Positions 59,652 through 64,000 of a stretch of 64,000 nt of DNA are shown in pieces. Each line of letters begins with the position of its first letter. The first letter of the stretch is position 1. Source of the stretch: Mycolicibacterium aubagnense (lineage in GTDB: Bacteria > Actinomycetota > Actinomycetes > Mycobacteriales > Mycobacteriaceae); NCBI RefSeq assembly GCF_010730955.1, contig NZ_AP022577.1:4092001-4156000 (forward strand), read 5' to 3'. The notes under the pieces are model-generated. The model did not search any database. It saw only the letters and a program-made list of their open reading frames with translations, and was not told where the DNA came from. Both the position numbers and the translations under genes were made by a program.

Positions 59652-60134
59652 CTAGGGCCAGACGGTCCGCACCGACCACTCGGCGTGCGGTAGCGGGAAC
59701 TCGTTGCCGTCGGAATCCCTTGCCAGAGTGGGCAGCTGGACCGCGAGCCCGAGCAGCTTGCCGTGATGCGGGTCGACGGTCGGGATGGTGACGGCCAGTC
59801 GCTTGTCCGGCCGGAACTCGCTGACCGCGGAGCCGCCGTCTTCGTAGGCGAGCAGCAGCACCCACGGCGCTCGTGCGATGGCCTGCGGCACCGACAGCTG
59901 AATGGGGTGGCGCGCCGTCACATGCAGCTCGCCGGTGGTCGCGGGAACGTCACACGCCTTCAGGTGCACGTCGCAGTACCGGTAGGGCCCCACCCGGGCG
60001 AGCTGGCCATCGGTGAAGGCGCTGATTTCGGGGAAGCCGGGACTCTGGTGCCGCGTCAGCCGCCAGACCAGGATCCCGGTGGCCGTCGCCGACAGCACCG
60101 CAACCACTGCCAACAGCGCGAGAACTCGTTTCAT
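59652..60134 (-). CDS. DUF2771-family exported protein (Rv0875c-like)
   Basis: 160 aa with a signal/anchor (KRVLALLAVVAVLSATATGILVW cut into two parts, residues 2-25). The periplasmic part has a cysteine pair (YRYCDVHLKACDV) and beta-rich sequence (ELHVTARHPIQLSVP, WVLLLAYEDGGSAVSEF). The ATG at 60134 overlaps the stop of the transporter gene by ATGA and has AAGGA 5 nt upstream; the ATG at 60140 is an alternative. Family function unknown. Confidence 0.78.
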   Translation of the reverse strand: MKRVLALLAVVAVLSATATGILVWRLTRHQSPGFPEISAFTDGQLARVGPYRYCDVHLKACDVPATTGELHVTARHPIQLSVPQAIARAPWVLLLAYEDGGSAVSEFRPDKRLAVTIPTVDPHHGKLLGLAVQLPTLARDSDGNEFPLPHAEWSVRTVWP

Positions 60135-61888
60135 ATCCATCCTTGGCGCATCCCGTGGGGCACTGTGGGATCGGTCTGTCGTTCAGGCAAGGGGCCCTCC
60201 TGCTCGGCTAGTACGGGCCGGTTGCCGCCGAAGCCCGGGATCAGTGAGCCTCCGTTGTAGCTCACGAGGGTCTGGGCCAGACCGGGGATCAGCAGGGCAC
60301 TGACCGCGGTGAACCCGACCCAGAGGTCGGTATAGATCAGCACACCGACGGCGCCGCCGATCACCCAGGCCAGCTGAAGCACGGACTCGGACCGGCCGAA
60401 GGCCGATGCCCGCGACTCCTCGGGCAGGTCGTGCTGCAGCGAGGCGTCCAGCGACGCTTTGGAGATCGCCGTGGCTGCCGAGGTGATCAGCGCTGCCGCC
60501 GCGGCCACTATCAGGTTGCCGGCCAGGGCGGCGGCGATGGCGGCAGCGGTGACGATGATGGTCGCGCGCACGACCAGCTTTGCGGGCTGCCCCAGCTTGA
60601 GCCGGGCACTGGCGATGTTGCCGGCGAAGTTACCGATGCCCGCGGCAGCGCCGATGAGCCCGAGAATCTTCAGCTGCTCCCAGCCACTCGCGTCGTGCGA
60701 CTTGGCGACGAACGCCGGATACAGGAACAGGAACCCGACCAGGACCTTGATGGTGCAGTTGCCCCACAGTGACGTGATGATGTTGCGGCCCAACGGCTGT
60801 CGCGGGGACTTGTCGTGATGCGGGTGCCGGAGCTGCTCGGTCGGCGCGTGGTACGACAGTGTCGCCGGCACCTCGCCCTCGGTGACCTCGACCCATTTGG
60901 GGATGCGCATGGTCAGGACAGCGCCCGCGACGGCCACGACCGCGACGACGTAGAGCGCGCCCGGCAGATGCATCAGCCCGAAGGTGTACTCGAAAGCGGC
61001 GGCGAGGCCACCACCGAGACCGGTGCCGCCCAACAATCCGAACATGGTGAGCCGGGAATTGACCCGGACCAGGTCGATGGTCGGCGGCAGCACCCGTGGC
61101 GTCACCGCACTGCGCAGCACGCTGAACGACTTGGACAGCACCATCATGCCCAGCGCGCACGGGTACAGCACCCAGGGCGGATAGCTCCCGGTCGCGCCGT
61201 CGTAGTTGCCGATCAGCACGAGCGCGAGCACGACGCGCAGCGCGAACGACACCGCCAGGGCGACCCGGCGACCGTGCTGCACGCGGTCCAGCGCCGGCCC
61301 GATCAGGGGGGCGATCACCGCGAACGGCGCGATGGTGATCAGTAGGTACAAGGCCACCTTGCTCTTGGACTCGCCGGAGGCCGCCGCGAAGAACAAGGTG
61401 TTGGCCAGCGCGACGCCCATGGCTGCGTCGAGCGCGTTGTTGGCGACGACGGGCCAGGTCAGGGCCGTCAGGCCGGATTTGTCGGCGCCGTCGGCGGTGG
61501 CAGCGCGGTGCACGAAGCCGTAGACCTTGGTGCCCATCTCACGGCTGCGCTGCGCGGCGGCGCGGGTGACGGTGATCTTCTCGCCGTTGGCGTGGGACCG
61601 CCGGTCGTCACGGTCGCGGCGCCGGTCGTCACGCCGGCCGTCGAAGCCACGGTCGTAATCCCGGTCGTGGCCGTCGTCGTGGCCGTCGTGGTGGTCGTCG
61701 TCGAGCGGCGGCAGCCACCGGTTGTCACTGTGCGACGACGAGCCCCGCGGTGGTGGCCGGCGGCGGGAATGGCCAGGATCGCTCGGGTAGTTTGCCATGC
61801 CGGGATGCTCTTCGTCGGGTCGGCGCGGTGGGCGCGGCGGGTAGTAGCGGGGATCCCCCGACCACCCGGCATCCCGCGGTCCACTCAT
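60131..61888 (-). CDS. MFS-type transporter with acidic/basic N-terminal tail (Rv0876c-like)
   Basis: 585 aa. The first 115 residues are a hydrophilic tail rich in His, Asp and Arg (SDNRWLPPLDDDHHDGHD, then RRDDRRRDRDDRR), followed by about 12 membrane helices (ATSGLTALTWPVVANNALDAAM-like start, GPALDRVQHGRRVALAVSFALRVVLA in loop 2-3, APAT...SALLIPGLAQTLV at the end). ATG at 61888 is chosen as first ATG of the frame. Substrate unknown. It is translationally coupled to the DUF2771 gene. The charged tail is a possible metal- or RNA-binding region; it is only weakly conserved in length. Confidence 0.82.
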   Translation of the reverse strand: MSGPRDAGWSGDPRYYPPRPPRRPDEEHPGMANYPSDPGHSRRRPPPRGSSSHSDNRWLPPLDDDHHDGHDDGHDRDYDRGFDGRRDDRRRDRDDRRSHANGEKITVTRAAAQRSREMGTKVYGFVHRAATADGADKSGLTALTWPVVANNALDAAMGVALANTLFFAAASGESKSKVALYLLITIAPFAVIAPLIGPALDRVQHGRRVALAVSFALRVVLALVLIGNYDGATGSYPPWVLYPCALGMMVLSKSFSVLRSAVTPRVLPPTIDLVRVNSRLTMFGLLGGTGLGGGLAAAFEYTFGLMHLPGALYVVAVVAVAGAVLTMRIPKWVEVTEGEVPATLSYHAPTEQLRHPHHDKSPRQPLGRNIITSLWGNCTIKVLVGFLFLYPAFVAKSHDASGWEQLKILGLIGAAAGIGNFAGNIASARLKLGQPAKLVVRATIIVTAAAIAAALAGNLIVAAAAALITSAATAISKASLDASLQHDLPEESRASAFGRSESVLQLAWVIGGAVGVLIYTDLWVGFTAVSALLIPGLAQTLVSYNGGSLIPGFGGNRPVLAEQEGPLPERQTDPTVPHGMRQGWI

Positions 61889-61975
61889 GGGCACGATTGT
61901 TCCCCATGCTGCCGACAGCGGCGCGCAGGCAGGCGGTGTGGCCTTGTCCTGGGTGGTCAGGCAGTATTGATCGCG

Positions 61976-62986
61976 ATGGACACGCCCAATGACACCGAAT
62001 CGGCCGCCGTGACGCCGGACGCGTCGACGCCGACCGAGGCGCCGGTCGAGGTGCCGACCCCTGAAGCCGGCGGGGAATCCGCGCAGGCCGTCGCGCCCCC
62101 TGCTGAGGCCGCGGAATCCGCCGAGGTCGCGGACGTCGTCGACGAGCCGCAACAGGCCGTCGCCGACGAGTCCCCGGCCCGCGAGGCTCCGGCTGTGGAG
62201 ACCGAGGAAGCGCCGGCGACCGAAGCAGCCCCCGAGGCTGAGGCGGTTGTCGAACAGGCCGACCTGCCCGACCTGACCCCGATCCTGATGGGCGCTGTCG
62301 ACCAGGCCCGCGCCGCGATCATCGAATTCAGCGGTGAGGGCGTCGTCGGTGATTACCTGGGCGCCAGCTTCGATGATCCGGCTTCGGTGACCCATCGGTT
62401 CCTCGCCTCGATGTCCGGCTACCACGGCTGGCAGTGGGCAGTGGTGCTGGCGACCTATCCGGGCGCCGACCACACCACCGTCAGTGAAGTCGTCCTGGTG
62501 CCGGGCCCGGACGCGCTGCTGGCCCCGGAGTGGGTGCCGTGGAATGAGCGCGTACAGCCGGGTGACCTGAGCCCGGGTGATCTGCTGGCTCCGCCTCCGA
62601 ACGATCCGCGCCTGGTGCCTGGTTACCTGGCATCCGGCGATCCCGAGCTTGACGAGGTTGCTGCTGAGGTCGGCTTCGGGCGCAAGCAGGTGCTCAGCGA
62701 CTGGGGCCGGACGGATGCCGCGCAGCGCTGGCAGGACGGCGACTTCGGCCCGAACGCCGCCATGGCTCGCGCCACCCGTCGGACCTGCCGCGGATGTGGT
62801 TTCTACGTACCGTTGTCGGGCTCGCTCGGCCTGGTGTTCGGCGTCTGCGCCAACGAGCTGTCCGCCGACGGACGCGTGGTGTCGGCGGAGTACGGCTGTG
62901 GCGCCCACTCGGACACGCCGCCGGCGGAGCCCATCGGCTCACCGGCCTTCGAACCCTTCGACGACGGCGTGCTCGACCTCGGCTAA
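61976..62986 (+). CDS. DUF3027 protein with acidic N-terminus and Cys cluster (Rv0877-like)
   Basis: 336 aa. The first 95 residues are a disordered Ala/Glu/Pro-rich region; the DUF3027 domain then covers about 100-330 (DLTPILMGAVDQARAAIIEF, WQWAVVLATYPGADHTTVSE). Near the C-terminus cysteines (RRTCRGCGFYVP, GVCANELS, YGCGAHSD) form a probable metal-binding knuckle. Transcriptional or RNA-related role is unproven. Divergent from the transporter gene and convergent with the SRPBCC gene by 4 bp. Confidence 0.85.
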   Translation: MDTPNDTESAAVTPDASTPTEAPVEVPTPEAGGESAQAVAPPAEAAESAEVADVVDEPQQAVADESPAREAPAVETEEAPATEAAPEAEAVVEQADLPDLTPILMGAVDQARAAIIEFSGEGVVGDYLGASFDDPASVTHRFLASMSGYHGWQWAVVLATYPGADHTTVSEVVLVPGPDALLAPEWVPWNERVQPGDLSPGDLLAPPPNDPRLVPGYLASGDPELDEVAAEVGFGRKQVLSDWGRTDAAQRWQDGDFGPNAAMARATRRTCRGCGFYVPLSGSLGLVFGVCANELSADGRVVSAEYGCGAHSDTPPAEPIGSPAFEPFDDGVLDLG

Positions 62987-63444
62987 ACGCCCTCGGCCGC
63001 GGACTTGATCCGGCTGAGCGACGTGTTCATGCCGTCGACCAGCTCCTGCTCGAACGTGGGCACACCACCCATGAAACGGTCGATAAGTGCGCCCGAGATG
63101 GGCTTGACGCCGTTTTCCGCGTGGCGGCTGATGGTCACCTTGGTGCCGGTGCCGGCAGGCTCCAGATCATAGGTCCACTCGGTGTTATTGGAGTTGACCC
63201 GGAACGACAGCTTCTTCTGCGGGTCGAGGGCGGTGATGGTCGCGGTCGTCGGCCAGAACAACGCGCCGCGCCGGTTGAGGTTGACGGTCTTGGTACCGAC
63301 CTTGACGGCACCGAGCGCCTTCATCGCCCGGCACTGCGGGCTCCACTTGGGCATGCTGTCGAGGTCGGAGATCAAGGCCCAGACCTTGGCCGCCGGCGCG
63401 TTGATGGTGATGTCTGCCTGCAGCAGAGGTGCTTCTCCAGCCAT
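62983..63444 (-). CDS. SRPBCC-family protein (polyketide cyclase-like)
   Basis: 153 aa from ATG 63444 with AGGGAGAG upstream. ADITINAPAAKVWALISDLDSMPKWSP is the typical N-terminal strand-helix region, and SFRVNSNNTEWTYDLEP the central sheet. The C-terminal helix reads FEQELVDGMNTSLSRIKSAAE. Binds an unknown hydrophobic ligand. In M. tuberculosis a PPE gene holds this position, as far as I recall. Confidence 0.82.
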   Translation of the reverse strand: MAGEAPLLQADITINAPAAKVWALISDLDSMPKWSPQCRAMKALGAVKVGTKTVNLNRRGALFWPTTATITALDPQKKLSFRVNSNNTEWTYDLEPAGTGTKVTISRHAENGVKPISGALIDRFMGGVPTFEQELVDGMNTSLSRIKSAAEGV

Positions 63445-63472
63445 CGGACTCTCCCTTGTGAGACGTTCTAGG

Positions 63473-63739
63473 TCAGCGCAGGCCGCGTTGGGCACCTCGA
63501 GCGCCGCGACGGGCTGCGCTGCGTTGCCACAGAAATATAGATGTGCCGAGTACTCCGACACCCAGGCCAGCGACGGTCACCGGCCGCCAGGTGTGCAGAG
63601 CGGCGACAGTGAAGGCCAACAACACCGCTAGCAGCCAGCCGATTGCGATGACCACGATCACGGGAACCGGGTCGAGCAGGCGGTCGGGGAGAGCCGGCGG
63701 CTCGGGGGCCGCCGGTTGTTCGTGCGTAGGCGTGGCCAT
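63473..63739 (-). CDS. Small two-helix membrane protein (Rv0879c-like)
   Basis: 88 aa with two membrane helices: about 27-47 ([21 protein letters not shown]) and about 53-70 ([18 protein letters not shown]), a Pro-rich N-terminus and a basic C-terminus ([12 protein letters not shown]), which should be cytosolic. GAGGAG is just upstream of the ATG. Unknown function; same gene lies before the MarR gene in M. tuberculosis. Confidence 0.8.
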   Translation of the reverse strand: MATPTHEQPAAPEPPALPDRLLDPVPVIVVIAIGWLLAVLLAFTVAALHTWRPVTVAGLGVGVLGTSIFLWQRSAARRGARGAQRGLR

Positions 63740-63780
63740 CTCCTCTAACGCTAGTCGATCGATCGGTACGCTATCTGCTC

Positions 63781-64000
63781 GTGACGGACGCCGATGACCG
63801 CTTGGCCAATGACCTGTCGCTGGCCGTCGTGCGGCTGGCCCGGCAGTTGCGGTTCCGTCGTCCTGATTCCCCGGTGTCCCTGACGCAGTTGTCGGCACTG
63901 GCCACGCTCGCCAAGGAGGGCCCGATGACGCCGGGCGCGCTGGCCACCCGGGAGCGGGTACGGCCGCCGTCGATGACGCGCGTCATCGCATCACTGGTCG
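63781..64000 (+). CDS. MarR-family regulator (Rv0880-like), truncated by the window edge
   Basis: Only the first 73 codons are present, from GTG 63781. [20 protein letters not shown] and [38 protein letters not shown] show the start of a MarR winged helix. A TACGCT box 8 nt upstream suggests a leaderless start. In M. tuberculosis the orthologue is Rv0880. Confidence 0.88.
   Translation, partial: MTDADDRLANDLSLAVVRLARQLRFRRPDSPVSLTQLSALATLAKEGPMTPGALATRERVRPPSMTRVIASLV

Noticed and set aside
60131-62908. 925-codon reverse frame extending the transporter N-terminus over the divergent DUF3027 gene
   Set aside because: The part beyond 61888 is antisense to the DUF3027 coding region; MSGPRD at 61888 is the natural start.

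Overview
The window is high-GC actinobacterial DNA and almost certainly comes from a non-tuberculous Mycobacterium (Mycolicibacterium-like). The evidence is three MspA-type porins, a PGRS-type glycine-rich protein, an RpfA resuscitation factor, EspA/EspE-, EspH- and EspC-like type VII secretion proteins, FadA/FadB, and long blocks whose gene order matches, from memory, M. tuberculosis Rv0854-Rv0862c and Rv0862c-Rv0880. Many start codons lie exactly 6-7 nt after a TANNNT -10 box (leaderless genes), which is also typical of mycobacteria.

Layout. 0-5 kb: end of a cation transporter, an acyl-CoA synthetase with two short-chain dehydrogenases, a divergent MerR-type regulator with a 25-bp operator, and a thioesterase. 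4.9-5.5 kb: four tRNA genes (Lys, Glu, Asp, Phe) and a strong terminator. 5.5-15.2 kb: envelope region with small exported proteins, three MspA-family porins, an exported PGRS/glycoside hydrolase family 5 fusion, and a PknH-sensor-type lipoprotein. 15.2-19.1 kb: SRPBCC proteins, Far racemase, DapC, membrane protein. 19.1-21.3 kb: TetR regulator and a phytoene-desaturase-like oxidoreductase sharing one operator type. 21.4-27.5 kb: ureide (allantoin) catabolism cluster: GntR, NCS1 permease, racemase, PuuE allantoinase, allantoicase, DUF6986-like aldolase-fold protein. 27.6-32.5 kb: HSL-type hydrolase, fadA-fadB.

32.5-48.9 kb is an accessory stretch between fadB and the XPB helicase, genes that are neighbours in M. 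tuberculosis. It holds an orphan EspE-like/EspH-like/DUF2510 module of visibly lower GC, several flavin/F420 split-barrel proteins, a TetR-controlled FAD monooxygenase, a VWA membrane protein with a lipoprotein, and a magnesium operon (MgtE_N-CBS protein, NRAMP-related transporter, MgtC). That operon is preceded by a clear M-box riboswitch and a long proline-rich upstream reading frame ending on the GTGA start of the first gene.

48.9-64 kb is the conserved core: XPB helicase, its helicase-associated partner, molybdopterin genes (moaC-mog-moaE forward, moaD-moaA reverse), rpfA behind a CRP box and a c-di-AMP riboswitch, a YccF-like membrane protein, cold-shock protein CspB, a GST-family protein, DUF2771, an MFS-type transporter, DUF3027, an SRPBCC protein, a small membrane protein and the start of a MarR regulator. 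A 64-bp palindromic repeat occurs three times (twice before fadA, once after moaE).

The items most worth follow-up are the M-box plus proline-rich reading frame, the PGRS-GH5 fusion, the orphan EspE/EspH pair, the 64-bp repeat family and the operator pairs. All calls are by eye; no database search was run.
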